Shown: one piece after another, positions 34,413-43,792 of the stretch | Numbering within the stretch: the first letter of the stretch is position 1 | How the letters are laid out: the number at the start of each line of letters is the position of its first letter | Source of the DNA: SHZI01 sp963698405 | GTDB lineage: Bacteria; Pseudomonadota; Gammaproteobacteria; Steroidobacterales; GCA-2729495 | Assembly: GCA_963698405.1 (NCBI GenBank) | Contig: CAVOQT010000002.1 | Coordinates: 186,001 to 250,000 of the forward strand | DNA length: 64,000 nucleotides | Direction: 5' to 3' | Program-made: the position numbers and the translations under genes | Notes under the pieces: generated by a model | What the model saw: only the letters and a program-made list of their open reading frames with translations | Told to the model about the DNA's origin: nothing | The model's database searches: none

Positions 34413-34667
34413 TCAGGCGTTACTGCCAGTCCGTTGCGACTCGATGGCCTCCAGCTCTGCCTCCAGCGCCGTCAGCTTGTCGCGGGTGCGCTCCAGCACC
34501 TTGCGTTGCACGTCGAACTCCTCGCGGGTGACGAGGTTGAGCTTGTCGAAGGTACTGGCCAGCAGGGCCTGGAAGTTACGTTCCAGGTCGGCCTGTATCA
34601 CGCGCATGCTGCCGGGCACGTTTGCCGCCAGCTTGCGGGCCAGATCTTCGATGAATTTCGCATCCAT
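34413..34667 (-). CDS. ubiK: Ubiquinone biosynthesis accessory factor UbiK (YqiC/BMFP)
   Basis: An 84-residue membrane-fusogenic coiled-coil protein that assists aerobic ubiquinone synthesis with UbiJ. The N-terminal helix MDAKFIEDLARKLA and the C-terminal coiled coil VLERTRDKLTALEAELEAIE are typical. I start at ATG 34667 with GAGGA upstream; a frame extending to 34880 adds unrelated residues over the glnK promoter region. The comM-ubiK / glnK-amtB divergence is a conserved neighbourhood. Confidence 0.9.
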   Translation of the reverse strand: MDAKFIEDLARKLAANVPGSMRVIQADLERNFQALLASTFDKLNLVTREEFDVQRKVLERTRDKLTALEAELEAIESQRTGSNA

Positions 34668-34788
34668 TAACCAGGTCCTCTGAACGGCGCCCCATGATGC
34701 GCCAGAAGCAACTGCCGATTGCACCAGCATGAGGCAGCGCCGTCGTCTGAAAAAACGCAAATCATTGCGCCGTGCGGCCTCCACACGA

Positions 34789-34805
34789 TTGGCACGGATC
34801 GTGCT
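34789..34805 (+). promoter_or_regulatory. Sigma-54 promoter of glnK-amtB
   Basis: TTGGCACG-N4-GTGCT matches the -24/-12 consensus with one mismatch; GG and GC are separated by 10 bp as required. It lies about 113 bp before glnK. A TGCACCA at 34720-34726 could be an NtrC half-site. This explains the 250-bp gap. Confidence 0.8.
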
Positions 34806-34917
34806 TAGTCCAGCAATCAGCTGCCGGAGATCGTGCCAGCCCCACCGGGGCCACACAAGCGGCAAATGACAGCAAAGCAACCGCTACAGATGACTTGACA
34901 TGCAAGGACCCCGGGCC

Positions 34918-35256
34918 ATGAAACTCATTACCGCAATCATCAAGCCATTCAAGCTCGACGATGTCCGTCAGGCCGTCGTCGACATGGGCGTACATGGCGT
35001 GACGGTCACCGAGGTCAAAGGCTATGGCCGGCAGCGCGGACATACCGAGCTCTACCGTGGCGCCGAGTATGTAGTCGATTTCCTGCCCAAGACCAAACTC
35101 GAACTGGCGGTGTCCGACGACATCGCCGAACAGGTCATTGAGGCCATCGTCAACGTGGCCCGCACCGGAAAAATCGGTGACGGCAAGATCTTCGTCACCC
35201 AGCTGGACGAGGTGATCCGCATCCGTACCGGCGAAACCGGCAGCGAAGCTGTCTGA
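34918..35256 (+). CDS. glnK: Nitrogen regulatory protein P-II
   Basis: A 112-residue trimeric signal protein that senses 2-oxoglutarate and ATP/ADP and gates AmtB. The T-loop has the uridylylation tyrosine Y51 (LYRGAEYVVDF). The B-loop is ARTGKIGDGKIF. ATG 34918 matches the conserved start MKLITAIIKPFKLDDV. Linked amtB 35 bp downstream identifies it as GlnK rather than GlnB. Expression is probably NtrC/sigma-54 dependent. Confidence 0.95.
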   Translation: MKLITAIIKPFKLDDVRQAVVDMGVHGVTVTEVKGYGRQRGHTELYRGAEYVVDFLPKTKLELAVSDDIAEQVIEAIVNVARTGKIGDGKIFVTQLDEVIRIRTGETGSEAV

Positions 35257-35291
35257 GCCACGCCCCAGAGAATCGAGCAGGAGAGCAGACT

Positions 35292-36713
35292 GTGATACAG
35301 AACAAAACCCTCGGCAGCCGCCCGTACCGGACGGCTGTTTTTTACGCCAAAGCCTTGCTGATGCCCCTGATGCTGATCGCAGGCAATGCGCTCGGCGCTG
35401 ACGCGCTGGTTGCTGACAAGGCCGATACCGTCTGGGTGCTGCTGTCGACCATCCTCGTCGTCCTCATGACCATTCCCGGCCTCGCACTGTTCTACGGTGG
35501 AATGGTGCGGTCGAAAAACGTCCTGTCGGTGTTCATGCAGGTCTTCATGACCTTCTGCCTGATCGCACTGCTGTGGGCGATCTTTGGCTACAGCCTTGCC
35601 TTCAGCGGCAGCGGCACGTTCATCGGCGGTTTCGACCGGCTGTTCATGCAGGGGATCACCACCGACTCGGTGGCGGCGACCTTCTCCAAGGGCGTGTACA
35701 TCCCCGAGTTTGCCTACTTTGCCTTTCAGCTCACCTTCGCCTGCATCACGCCCTGCCTGATCGTCGGTGCCTTTGCCGAGCGCATCAGGTTTTCAGCGGT
35801 GCTGTTGTTCGTGGTCTTCTGGTTTGTCGCCGCCTACCTGCCGATCGCACACATGGTGTGGTTCTGGGCGGGCCCGGATGCCTATACCGATGCTGAAGCA
35901 GGCGCGGCCGCCGGTGCGACCGCCGGGTTCCTGTTCCAGAAGGGCGCACTGGATTTTGCCGGCGGAACGGTCGTGCACATCAATGCGGGCATCGCCGGAC
36001 TGGTCGGCTGCCTGTTTGTCGGCAAGCGGATCGGCTACGGACGCGTGGCCATGCCGCCGCACAACCTGCCGATGGTAATGATCGGCACTTCGCTGCTGTG
36101 GGTGGGCTGGTTCGGCTTCAACGCCGGATCAAATCTGGAAGCCAATGGCCTGGCGGCACAGGTGATCATCAACACCATACTGGCAACATCGGCCGCAGCG
36201 CTGGCCTGGTCCTTCGCTGAGTGGGTCCATCGCGGCACGCCGACGGTACTCGGCGCGGCCTCCGGCGCGGTTGCCGGGCTCGTGGCCGTCACGCCCGCCT
36301 GTGGCTGGGTGGGACCGATGGGCGCGATCTGCATCGGTCTGGTAGCCGGCCTGGTCTGCCTGATCGCGGTGACCCGGCTCAAGGCAATATTCGGCTATGA
36401 CGACTCACTCGATGTGTTCGGGGTACATGGCGTCGGCGGCATCGTTGGCGCACTGCTGACCGCCGTGTTCTGCGATCCGGCACTCGGCGGTACCGGCGTA
36501 TACGACTATGTCGCCAATGCCACCGGTGAATATTCCATCGCTGCACAGCTGGTGGGCCAGTTGTGGGCTGTCGGTACAACGATCCTCTGGTCCGGTGCAG
36601 TTTCAGTGGTCGGCTTCGCGCTCATCGACAGGACCATCGGCCTGCGCGTCAGCGAAGACCAGGAGCGGGCGGGCCTGGATACTCACTCGCATGGTGAGAG
36701 CGCCTATACCTGA
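35292..36713 (+). CDS. amtB: Ammonium transporter
   Basis: A 473-residue inner-membrane ammonium channel with a cleaved signal segment (ending near 'NALGA') and 11 TM helices. The pore twin histidines are H229 (TVVHINAG) and H379 (FGVHGVGG). The start is GTG 35292 with GGAGAG upstream. The C-terminal tail (RVSEDQERAGLD) is the part that contacts GlnK. No other reading frame is supported in the 103 bp after it. Confidence 0.95.
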   Translation: MIQNKTLGSRPYRTAVFYAKALLMPLMLIAGNALGADALVADKADTVWVLLSTILVVLMTIPGLALFYGGMVRSKNVLSVFMQVFMTFCLIALLWAIFGYSLAFSGSGTFIGGFDRLFMQGITTDSVAATFSKGVYIPEFAYFAFQLTFACITPCLIVGAFAERIRFSAVLLFVVFWFVAAYLPIAHMVWFWAGPDAYTDAEAGAAAGATAGFLFQKGALDFAGGTVVHINAGIAGLVGCLFVGKRIGYGRVAMPPHNLPMVMIGTSLLWVGWFGFNAGSNLEANGLAAQVIINTILATSAAALAWSFAEWVHRGTPTVLGAASGAVAGLVAVTPACGWVGPMGAICIGLVAGLVCLIAVTRLKAIFGYDDSLDVFGVHGVGGIVGALLTAVFCDPALGGTGVYDYVANATGEYSIAAQLVGQLWAVGTTILWSGAVSVVGFALIDRTIGLRVSEDQERAGLDTHSHGESAYT

Positions 36714-36816
36714 GCGTGAACTGCGTCAGATTTTCCGGGGCCGACCTGATGGCATAATCGCGGCCATACGGGCAGTATCGCTACGGCCCCGGCATCTTTC
36801 ACAGAGGTCCCGAACC

Positions 36817-37302
36817 ATGCAGCGCCTGATTCCTGCCAGCGGCTTGCTTGTTCTCCTGGCATCTACGGTGGTCGCGACACCGGCGCTCGCCCAGCAGGCC
36901 ACGGTCTACAAGTGGACCGATGATCAGGGCGTCCCGCACTACAGCGACCAGCCGCCGATAAATGCAACATCAGAGGCCTTGCCTATCCGCTATCGACGGA
37001 CCGACAAGGCCGCCGTGCAAAGCAGGCTGAAAGCCAACAAAGCCCAGGAAGGCGCCGAGAATCTGCGCGAAGACCAGCAGGGTGCCACTGATGCCGCCGA
37101 GGCTACCCAGCGCGAGAAGGATCTGGCAGAGCGGTCCGCCACCTGCAAACAGGCACAGGAGCGTGTGGCAAACTACACACAGGCCCAGCGCCTTTACAAA
37201 CCCGGTCCGAATGGCGACCGCGTCTACCTGACCGATGAGGAACTCGATGCCGAGCGTGCAGATGCTCAACGGGTCATGGAAGAATGGTGCAGCGACGAGT
37301 AA
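36817..37302 (+). CDS. DUF4124-domain periplasmic protein
   Basis: A 161-residue exported protein with a signal peptide ending near 'TPALAQ'. The DUF4124 motif YKWTDDQGVPHYSDQPP lies at about 29-45. The rest is a charged helical region likely to form a coiled coil. Such proteins are common next to cell-envelope genes in gammaproteobacteria and have no defined function. Its 3' end overlaps the start region of the sensor kinase gene by about 40 bp. Confidence 0.82.
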   Translation: MQRLIPASGLLVLLASTVVATPALAQQATVYKWTDDQGVPHYSDQPPINATSEALPIRYRRTDKAAVQSRLKANKAQEGAENLREDQQGATDAAEATQREKDLAERSATCKQAQERVANYTQAQRLYKPGPNGDRVYLTDEELDAERADAQRVMEEWCSDE

Positions 37303-38365
37303 CTCGGGCACTGACTGCTTCGAAATCCCGAATCTCTGTTCGCCGCTCGCCGTTTTTGGCGTCGTCCTCGCATCACAACTGCTTGCCCTGTTACTGACCC
37401 TCGCTGGCCAGCCTGGCTGGTGGGCCTTCTATAGCCATCTGGCACAGACCGCGCTACTGCTGCTCTGGACGGGGCTGCTCAGTGCGGCGCTGCTCTGTCG
37501 GCTGCGTGGCTGGCTGACACGCTTCTCCGTACCGGAAGGCAGCGTCATCACTTTTCTGCTCGTGATGGGCAGTGTCGCGGCCGTCTCTGAAGCGGCTTTC
37601 TGGCTGGGCCGGATTCTCGGCGCCGGGCCGGACACCGGTGGCGGCTGGTTCCCGACCAACCATCTCGCGTTCCTGACCCGGAACCTGGCCATCGGCATGC
37701 TGGTGACGGCGCCGGTGCTGCGCTACTTCTATGTCTCCCAGCAATGGCAACGCAATGTGCGCCGCGAAGCCGAGTCACGGCTCAATGCGCTGCAGGCACG
37801 CATCCGTCCGCACTTTCTATTCAACAGCATGAATACCATCGCTGCGCTGACCCGCACCAATCCATTGGCTGCAGAACAGGCCGTCGAGGATCTGGCCGAT
37901 CTGTTCAGGGCTTCGCTGCGCGATGGACGACAACTGATCACGCTGCGTGAAGAACTGGAGATCGCCCGCGTATACGAACGGATGGAGCAACACCGGCTCG
38001 GCACACGCCTGCAGGTGGACTGGCAGCTGGGTCCGCTGCCGGAGAATACCGCGATCCCCGGACTCACCATTCAACCGCTGCTCGAGAACGCGATCTACCA
38101 CGGCATCGAACCACTGCCAAAACCCGGCCGTATCCAGGTCTCGGGTGACTCCGCTGACGGCATGGTACGCATCAGTGTCAGCAATCCGCTGCCACCCGCT
38201 GAACGCGTCGCCCGGCCAGGCAACCGGATTGCACTGGACAACATCCGTGAACGACTGGAGCTCGCCTTTGGCAAGCGTGGCGTACTGTCAGTGATCGATA
38301 CGGTGCCCGGCATGTTCACGGTCACCATTGAGTTTCCGGCCGATAGCCCGACGATCCCCGCATGA
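37262..38365 (+). CDS. algZ: LytS/AlgZ-type sensor histidine kinase
   Basis: A membrane histidine kinase of about 367 residues. Four hydrophobic segments occupy the first 150 residues. The His_kinase (PF06580) phosphoacceptor is H184 in RPHFLFNSMN. The ATP-binding part has PLLENAIYHGIE and ALDNIRERLELAFG. This short form paired with a LytTR regulator matches the AlgZ/AlgR system for surface motility and exopolysaccharide control. The start could also be GTG 37256 or ATG 37235; all overlap the preceding gene. It is coupled to the regulator by an ATGA overlap. Confidence 0.85.
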   Translation: MLNGSWKNGAATSNSGTDCFEIPNLCSPLAVFGVVLASQLLALLLTLAGQPGWWAFYSHLAQTALLLLWTGLLSAALLCRLRGWLTRFSVPEGSVITFLLVMGSVAAVSEAAFWLGRILGAGPDTGGGWFPTNHLAFLTRNLAIGMLVTAPVLRYFYVSQQWQRNVRREAESRLNALQARIRPHFLFNSMNTIAALTRTNPLAAEQAVEDLADLFRASLRDGRQLITLREELEIARVYERMEQHRLGTRLQVDWQLGPLPENTAIPGLTIQPLLENAIYHGIEPLPKPGRIQVSGDSADGMVRISVSNPLPPAERVARPGNRIALDNIRERLELAFGKRGVLSVIDTVPGMFTVTIEFPADSPTIPA

Positions 38366-39120
38366 CGGACAACACCACGGGCGTACTGATCGTCGATGAC
38401 GAACCACACGCACGCAGTCGCCTGCGTCAGCTGCTGGCGGAAATCCCCGGCTTCAGCGTGGTCGGCGAAGCGAGTCACGGCGAGGAAGCCTTGCAGGCAA
38501 GCAACGAACTGCGCCCGGATATCGTATTGCTGGATATCCGCATGCCAGGCCTCGATGGTCTGCAGGTTGCCAGTCACATGGCGAACTGGGAACAGAAGCC
38601 GGCGATCATTTTCACCACTGCCTATGATGAATATGCGATTCAGGCCTTCGACGCACAGGCGATCGGCTATCTGCTGAAGCCGGTGCGCCGTGAGCGTCTG
38701 CAGCAGACTCTCGCACATGCAGCGCGCATCAGCCGCACACAGCTGGTAGAACTGCCCGGTGCGGCGCCGCGCACCCAGATCTGCGCCCAGCGCGGCCGTA
38801 CCTTGCAGATGATTCGCATCGAAGACATCTACTGCTTTCAGGCCGACCAGAAATACGTCACGGCGCACTATAGCGGCGGTGAAGCATTACTCGATGAGCC
38901 CCTGAAGAGCCTGGAAAGCGAGTTTGGCGAGCGCTTCCTGCGCATCCACCGCAATGCATTGGTGGCCGTCGAGTACATGGACAGTCTTGAGCAGGAAGAT
39001 AACGGCGCGTGGCAGGTGCGGCTCAAGGCGGGGCTGCCGCCGCTTGCGGTCAGTCGCCGTCATGTCGGCGAGGTCAAGCGACGTCTGCGAAGCGGGCGGA
39101 TCCCGGGTACTCCCGTATAA
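38362..39120 (+). CDS. algR: LytTR-family response regulator (AlgR-like)
   Basis: A 252-residue regulator. The receiver domain (about 7-120) has phosphoacceptor D58 in VLLDIRMPG and the acidic pair DDE at 12-14. A LytTR DNA-binding domain (about 145-245) contains IEDIYCFQADQKYVTAHY and FLRIHRNALV. It overlaps the kinase stop by 4 bp. AlgR orthologues control alginate, type IV pili and virulence genes in Pseudomonas; targets here are not visible. Confidence 0.87.
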   Translation: MTDNTTGVLIVDDEPHARSRLRQLLAEIPGFSVVGEASHGEEALQASNELRPDIVLLDIRMPGLDGLQVASHMANWEQKPAIIFTTAYDEYAIQAFDAQAIGYLLKPVRRERLQQTLAHAARISRTQLVELPGAAPRTQICAQRGRTLQMIRIEDIYCFQADQKYVTAHYSGGEALLDEPLKSLESEFGERFLRIHRNALVAVEYMDSLEQEDNGAWQVRLKAGLPPLAVSRRHVGEVKRRLRSGRIPGTPV

Positions 39121-39152
39121 TCCGGCGCATGCCATGGTCCCGGGAAAAAAAC

Positions 39153-39968
39153 ATGTCTGGCGGCAAGGGGGGGGCGGATAGCCACTCACCTGGAGCCGCT
39201 ACGCCCATCAAGACGGGGTCGGTACGCCCGCGTTGCGGGACCTGCATACTGCGACCGCACTGTCTGCCGGCAGCTCTGTCGGCAGAAGCACTGCATAAAT
39301 TCGAGACTATCGTTCAGCACAGTGCCACCCTGGCGGCAGGTGAGCATCTGTTCCGCGTCGGCGACGGCTTCCATTCGCTGTATGCGGTGCGTACCGGCTG
39401 CCTGAAAACCTGCGCCGTGGATCCCAACGGGCGGGAGCATGTGCTCAATTTTCATTTTGTAGGCGAGCTCATCGGCATCGATGCAATCTTCCCAGAGCAG
39501 CATTTTGCCGATGCCATTGCCCTGGTGGAGAGTTCCGTCTGCCACCTGCCCTATCGCGCCATCATTCAGCTGGCGCGTGAGATTCCGGATCTGCAGAGCC
39601 AGCTCGTGCGCGTGCTGAGCCGGCATGTGTTCAGCATGACCAGTATTTCCGGCGACTTCACGGCTGAGGAGCGGCTCGCAGCATTTCTCGTCATGGTGGG
39701 CGCCCGACATCGGGTCGCCGGCGGCGAGTCGACTGAACTGCAACTGGCGATGTCCCGTCAGGACATTGCAAATTACCTGCGCCTGGCAACCGAGACGGTC
39801 AGCCGCATACTTGCGCGCTTTCAGAAAAGCGGCCTGCTGCTCGCCAATCGCCGGCAGATCACCCTGCTGAACCCGGACGGGCTGTATGCGATCGCCGAGT
39901 GCATGAATCCCTACTCCCGGTGCGGTATCAAGCGCCGCCGCACTGAATCCGGCATCACCCGCAGCTGA
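39153..39968 (+). CDS. fnr: FNR-type oxygen-sensing regulator
   Basis: A 271-residue Crp/Fnr regulator with a probable oxygen-labile 4Fe-4S cluster. The N-terminal C28-x2-C31-x5-C37 and internal C131 reproduce the E. coli FNR spacing. The HTH (MSRQDIANYLRLATETVSRILARFQ) has the FNR recognition helix E-T-V-S-R. ATG 39153 is used; ATG 39129 is an alternative. It is followed 14 bp later by ubiM, suggesting co-transcription. Confidence 0.92.
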   Translation: MSGGKGGADSHSPGAATPIKTGSVRPRCGTCILRPHCLPAALSAEALHKFETIVQHSATLAAGEHLFRVGDGFHSLYAVRTGCLKTCAVDPNGREHVLNFHFVGELIGIDAIFPEQHFADAIALVESSVCHLPYRAIIQLAREIPDLQSQLVRVLSRHVFSMTSISGDFTAEERLAAFLVMVGARHRVAGGESTELQLAMSRQDIANYLRLATETVSRILARFQKSGLLLANRRQITLLNPDGLYAIAECMNPYSRCGIKRRRTESGITRS

Positions 39969-39982
39969 GGCAGAAACAGGAC

Positions 39983-41161
39983 ATGGCGAACGACCGGGAT
40001 GTAATCATTATCGGCGCAGGGCCCGCAGGGCTGTCGCTGGCCGCTGCACTGGCGGATGCGAATTTTGGCGTAACGGTGGTCGAAAAGCTGCCGCTCGAGG
40101 TACTGACCAATCCGCCGGCGGACGGTCGGGAAATTGCGCTCACACACCGGGCCGCTGACATCCTGCGCTCGCTCGGCATGTGGCAGAACTATCCTGCCGA
40201 GGACGTTTCACCGATCCGTGAAGCCCGGGTACTGAACGGCAAGTCGCCGCATTTTCTCGGTTTCGACACACATGGTACACAGCAGACAGAGCTGGGCTAT
40301 CTGGTGCCGAATAACGTAATCCGGAAGGCCGCTTTCACGGTAGCCAGCAGCAAACCGCAGGTCGAGATCATCAGCGATGCAGCGGTCAGCGATGTGGCGG
40401 CCAGCGCCAGCACGGCTGAGGTACGTCTGGCTGACGGTCGCGTACTGACGGCGCCGCTGATGGTGGCTGCCGATAGCCGTTTTTCCAATGCCCGCCGGCG
40501 CATGGGTATCGGCGCCGACATGCGCGACTTTGGTCGTACGGTAATCGTTTGCCGTTTGTCCCACGAACTACCGCACAACGGGATCGCTCACGAGTGCTTC
40601 CATTACGGCCGTACGCTGGCCGTTCTGCCGCTTAACGGCCTGCTTTCGTCCGCAGTCATCACGCTGTCTGCCGACCAGGCCAATGACATGCTGCAGATGC
40701 CGATACCCGAGTTTGAAAAGCTGGTCAGCGAGCAGTTTGAAGGACGCCTCGGCGCGATGCAGCTGGTCGGTGAACGGCACAGCTATCCGCTGGTCGGGGT
40801 ATATGCCCGGCGCTTTGCCGCGCATCGTTTCGCACTGCTGGGCGACGCGGCAGTGGGTATGCATCCGGTTACCGCGCACGGCTTCAATTGTGGACTCTAC
40901 GGTGTGGAATCACTGACCCGGGCCGTTCGCGGTGCACGCGCGGCCGGTCGCGACATCGGCAGCATGGCGGTGCTGGCCCGCTATCAGTCCGAACATCGGC
41001 GCGCCACCCGGACGATCTATCTGGGCACCAATGTACTGGTCGGTCTGTTCACCGACGATCAGATGCCGGCGCGCTTTTTCAGGACCGCAGTGCTGCGCCT
41101 GGCGAACCGGCTCCCGCCGTTGAAAGCCGGGATTACCCGTCAGCTGACCGGCCGGGCCTGA
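39983..41161 (+). CDS. ubiM: UbiM-type FAD hydroxylase of ubiquinone biosynthesis
   Basis: A 392-residue class A flavin monooxygenase. The FAD site is GAGPAG (11-16), the second FAD motif is FALLGDAAVGMHPVTAHGFN, and DGREIALTHRA is the family's NAD(P)H/FAD region. The LGYLVPNNVIRKAAF segment and its overall match to UbiM (5-demethoxyubiquinol hydroxylase) distinguish it from UbiH/UbiF/UbiI by memory of the family. It hydroxylates the quinone ring in a membrane-associated complex. The placement directly behind fnr is notable. Confidence 0.78.
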   Translation: MANDRDVIIIGAGPAGLSLAAALADANFGVTVVEKLPLEVLTNPPADGREIALTHRAADILRSLGMWQNYPAEDVSPIREARVLNGKSPHFLGFDTHGTQQTELGYLVPNNVIRKAAFTVASSKPQVEIISDAAVSDVAASASTAEVRLADGRVLTAPLMVAADSRFSNARRRMGIGADMRDFGRTVIVCRLSHELPHNGIAHECFHYGRTLAVLPLNGLLSSAVITLSADQANDMLQMPIPEFEKLVSEQFEGRLGAMQLVGERHSYPLVGVYARRFAAHRFALLGDAAVGMHPVTAHGFNCGLYGVESLTRAVRGARAAGRDIGSMAVLARYQSEHRRATRTIYLGTNVLVGLFTDDQMPARFFRTAVLRLANRLPPLKAGITRQLTGRA

Positions 41162-41184
41162 AGCACAACCAGGAAACCAGAGAC

Positions 41185-41218
41185 GGTGCCGCACCCGCGC
41201 TAGCGGAAATGCGGCACC
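41185..41218. terminator. Hairpin between convergent ubiM and TonB receptor genes
   Basis: A perfect 9-bp stem GGTGCCGCA (41185-41193) with TGCGGCACC (41210-41218); the loop holds a smaller CCGC/GCGG stem. No strong T-tract follows on either side, so termination is likely but not certain. Confidence 0.5.
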
Positions 41219-41231
41219 GCCGTCGATACGG

Positions 41232-43598
41232 CTAGAAGCGGTAGGTCAGATTGGCGCCTATCTCGCGACCGCGATCAAGAACCACGGCCAGGCACCGTTG
41301 ATTGCTAGCATAGTTGGGCTCGCCGGCCGGAGGCGCCAGATACAGACAGGTGTTGGTCGCATTCGTCAGACCGGCAACCGGCTCGTCATTGGAGAAGAGA
41401 TCCTGGACGAAGCCGGCCAGCTCCCAGTGCGCGGTATTGAGTGAGGCGCGCAGATTGACCCGGGTGATATCCGGAATCGTGGCCAGGTTCGCCTGATCAG
41501 CGTAGGACTCACCCCGGTAGGTCATGCTGGCATCAAGCACCAGCTCCATATCTGCAGCCACTGGCTGCACATACTGGGTTGAGGCAAATCCGGTCCATTC
41601 GGGCAGGCTCATTCCAGACTTGCCCTTGAAGGTTTCACCATCGAACAGCCTGATCAGCTGGCTGTCAGTCGGCTCGAAGTCGTTGGTGTATTCCTGGGAG
41701 GAATAGGCAATACCGGCGGCCGCAGACCAACGATCGGTGATCTGCAAGCGACCATCCAGCTCAAAGCCTTCGACATCCGACTTGCCGATATTCTGGTAGG
41801 CCGTCTGCGGGTTGCCATTGATCAATGCCACCGTCGAGAACTGCTGATCCTTGATGCGGATCAGGAACGCCGCCGCGTTGACGATCAGGCGACCATCCAG
41901 CCACTCGGTCTTGGCACCGATCTCATAGTTGCTGAGCTTCTCCGGGTCTACATACAGGAAGTCAGTGGCTATATTCGCGTTGAAGCGACCCGCCTTTGTG
42001 CCCTGGGAGAAGAGCCCGTAGAACATCATGTCCGTGGTCGGACGATAGCTCAGGGTCAGGCGCGGCAAAAACTCTTTGTCCTTCTCGGTGGTGGAATAGT
42101 TCCGCACGTTACTTGCAAAGCACTGGCCTGTATAGCAGGGCCCCAGCTCATTGTCTTCCTGCTGCCAGCGACCCTCAGCCTCAACTTCCCACTGGTCGGT
42201 GATGGCATAGGTCAGGCCGCCAAACACCGCGTAGTTGTCCACTTCCTGGCGTCCCCGGAATTTTCCTTCAGGGTTGGTCGCAGATACCTGTGACGCCACA
42301 CCGAGGGTCTCGCTTTCGGAGTAGTAATACAGGCCCGTCCGCCAGCTCAGCTTTTCGCCAACCGGAGAGAGCAGGCGCAACTCGTGGCTCTGATTCGTGT
42401 ACCGCTGGGTCTGCGCACTGAAGAAAGCCGCAGACTTGGTGTCCACGAACGCGCTACCGGACGGGCGGCTATATGTATCTCCAAAGAACGGATCCGGGCT
42501 GGCGCCGCGCAGGTACAGGTCGGTGTTGCCCCAGCGGTCATCACTCACCCAGCCGGTGAGATAACTGATCTCATAGCCGTCGAGGTTGTAGGTGATATTG
42601 GTGGAGTAGAACTGGCGATTGCGGTCTACACCACAGTCCGATGGACGGCCGGCTGCAGAGTCACAGCTCACGGAATCATACGATGGTGCAAAGATATCGC
42701 CGGTAGGCCACAACACGCCATCGCCACGCGTGCTCACAGGCACACCATAAGCGGCCCACTCCTGCGGATGAGTAGCAGCTACCAGCGGAGGACCGTCCCG
42801 GTCCTGGCTGGTTATGGCGCGCAAGGTAATGGAGAGGTTTTCCATCGGCTCGATCAGCAGCGCGCCGCTGAAAGCCTCGGTAGTTTCCCGGCCCACCTTG
42901 ATCTCGCGTTCGTACTCGGTGACCGTATTTCGGTTTACCCGGGAGACATTGGTGCTCATCTCGCCGAGTACTTTCTTGGTGCCACCCAGCTCCATCCACA
43001 TGGTATCGGCAATAACCGGCAGCCGCACGTTGCCGCTGAGTTGCCAGTTGTTCTCTTCCGAACCGCGATTGCTTGAATAGCTGGATTTGACCACGCCTGT
43101 GACTTCATCGGTGCGCGGCGACTTGGTCACGTAATTCATGGCGCCGGCGTAAGTCTGCCGCCCGAAGGTGCTGGACTGGGGACCACGCAGTACCTCAACG
43201 CGTTCGAGCTGGGTCAGGTCGAGGCTCTGCACCGCGCCACCGAGATAGACGCCGTCAAGAAACATGCTGACACCCTGCAGACGCATGTCACCCGTGTTGG
43301 GCGCGACACTGCGAATGGCAAGCGTACTCGGTGATTCACGGCCGAGGCCGGCAGTGAAAACCAGGCCGGGCGTGTATTCCGCCAGCGAGCGCAATTCAGT
43401 GATCCGTGCGCGCTCGAGTTCAGTCTCGCTGAGCACGGCGATGGACAGCGGGACTTCCTGCAGGTTCTGCTCACGCTGCTTGGCAGTCACGATGATCTCT
43501 TCGACAGCCTGTGCCGGGGTGGACGCGCTCAGCAATATGGCCAGCGCACCCAGCGTGGCGGGAATACTATTTCCGGAACGATTTTGCGGATACATCAT
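41232..43598 (-). CDS. TonB-dependent outer-membrane receptor (locus distal)
   Basis: A 788-residue receptor. The signal peptide ends near 'TPAQA'. The TonB box EEIIVTAK starts at residue 33 and is followed by the plug (LRGPQSSTFGRQTYAGAMNYVTK). A 22-strand barrel ends in the terminal aromatic YRF. Ligand unknown; the plug and barrel resemble the large group of environmental TBDRs for aromatic, steroid or terpenoid-like compounds. The start at MMYPQ has GGGGAG upstream. It is the last gene of the co-directional minus-strand run that starts at the second TBDR. Confidence 0.92.
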   Translation of the reverse strand: MMYPQNRSGNSIPATLGALAILLSASTPAQAVEEIIVTAKQREQNLQEVPLSIAVLSETELERARITELRSLAEYTPGLVFTAGLGRESPSTLAIRSVAPNTGDMRLQGVSMFLDGVYLGGAVQSLDLTQLERVEVLRGPQSSTFGRQTYAGAMNYVTKSPRTDEVTGVVKSSYSSNRGSEENNWQLSGNVRLPVIADTMWMELGGTKKVLGEMSTNVSRVNRNTVTEYEREIKVGRETTEAFSGALLIEPMENLSITLRAITSQDRDGPPLVAATHPQEWAAYGVPVSTRGDGVLWPTGDIFAPSYDSVSCDSAAGRPSDCGVDRNRQFYSTNITYNLDGYEISYLTGWVSDDRWGNTDLYLRGASPDPFFGDTYSRPSGSAFVDTKSAAFFSAQTQRYTNQSHELRLLSPVGEKLSWRTGLYYYSESETLGVASQVSATNPEGKFRGRQEVDNYAVFGGLTYAITDQWEVEAEGRWQQEDNELGPCYTGQCFASNVRNYSTTEKDKEFLPRLTLSYRPTTDMMFYGLFSQGTKAGRFNANIATDFLYVDPEKLSNYEIGAKTEWLDGRLIVNAAAFLIRIKDQQFSTVALINGNPQTAYQNIGKSDVEGFELDGRLQITDRWSAAAGIAYSSQEYTNDFEPTDSQLIRLFDGETFKGKSGMSLPEWTGFASTQYVQPVAADMELVLDASMTYRGESYADQANLATIPDITRVNLRASLNTAHWELAGFVQDLFSNDEPVAGLTNATNTCLYLAPPAGEPNYASNQRCLAVVLDRGREIGANLTYRF

Positions 43599-43729
43599 CG
43601 TGACTCCCCTCTCTGAAATACCTTGTTGACAACATGTCTCAAAGCAATGCATCTAAAGTAATACATTCATGGACGCACTACTGACCGACTAGTGGACGTG
43701 CTGCTAATCAACTGTCAGTCAGGAGGCTA

Positions 43730-43739
43730 CCCCCCCCCC
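43730..43739. repeat. Homopolymer run of 10 C
   Basis: Ten C residues 132 bp upstream of the TonB receptor start and 53 bp after the HemD-like stop. Such runs slip readily; they are also a place for sequencing error. Confidence 0.9.
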
Positions 43740-43792
43740 GCACAGTCAACCTGGCTCCTGTAGCAGAACCAATCAGTGTTGCGAATCTCGGC

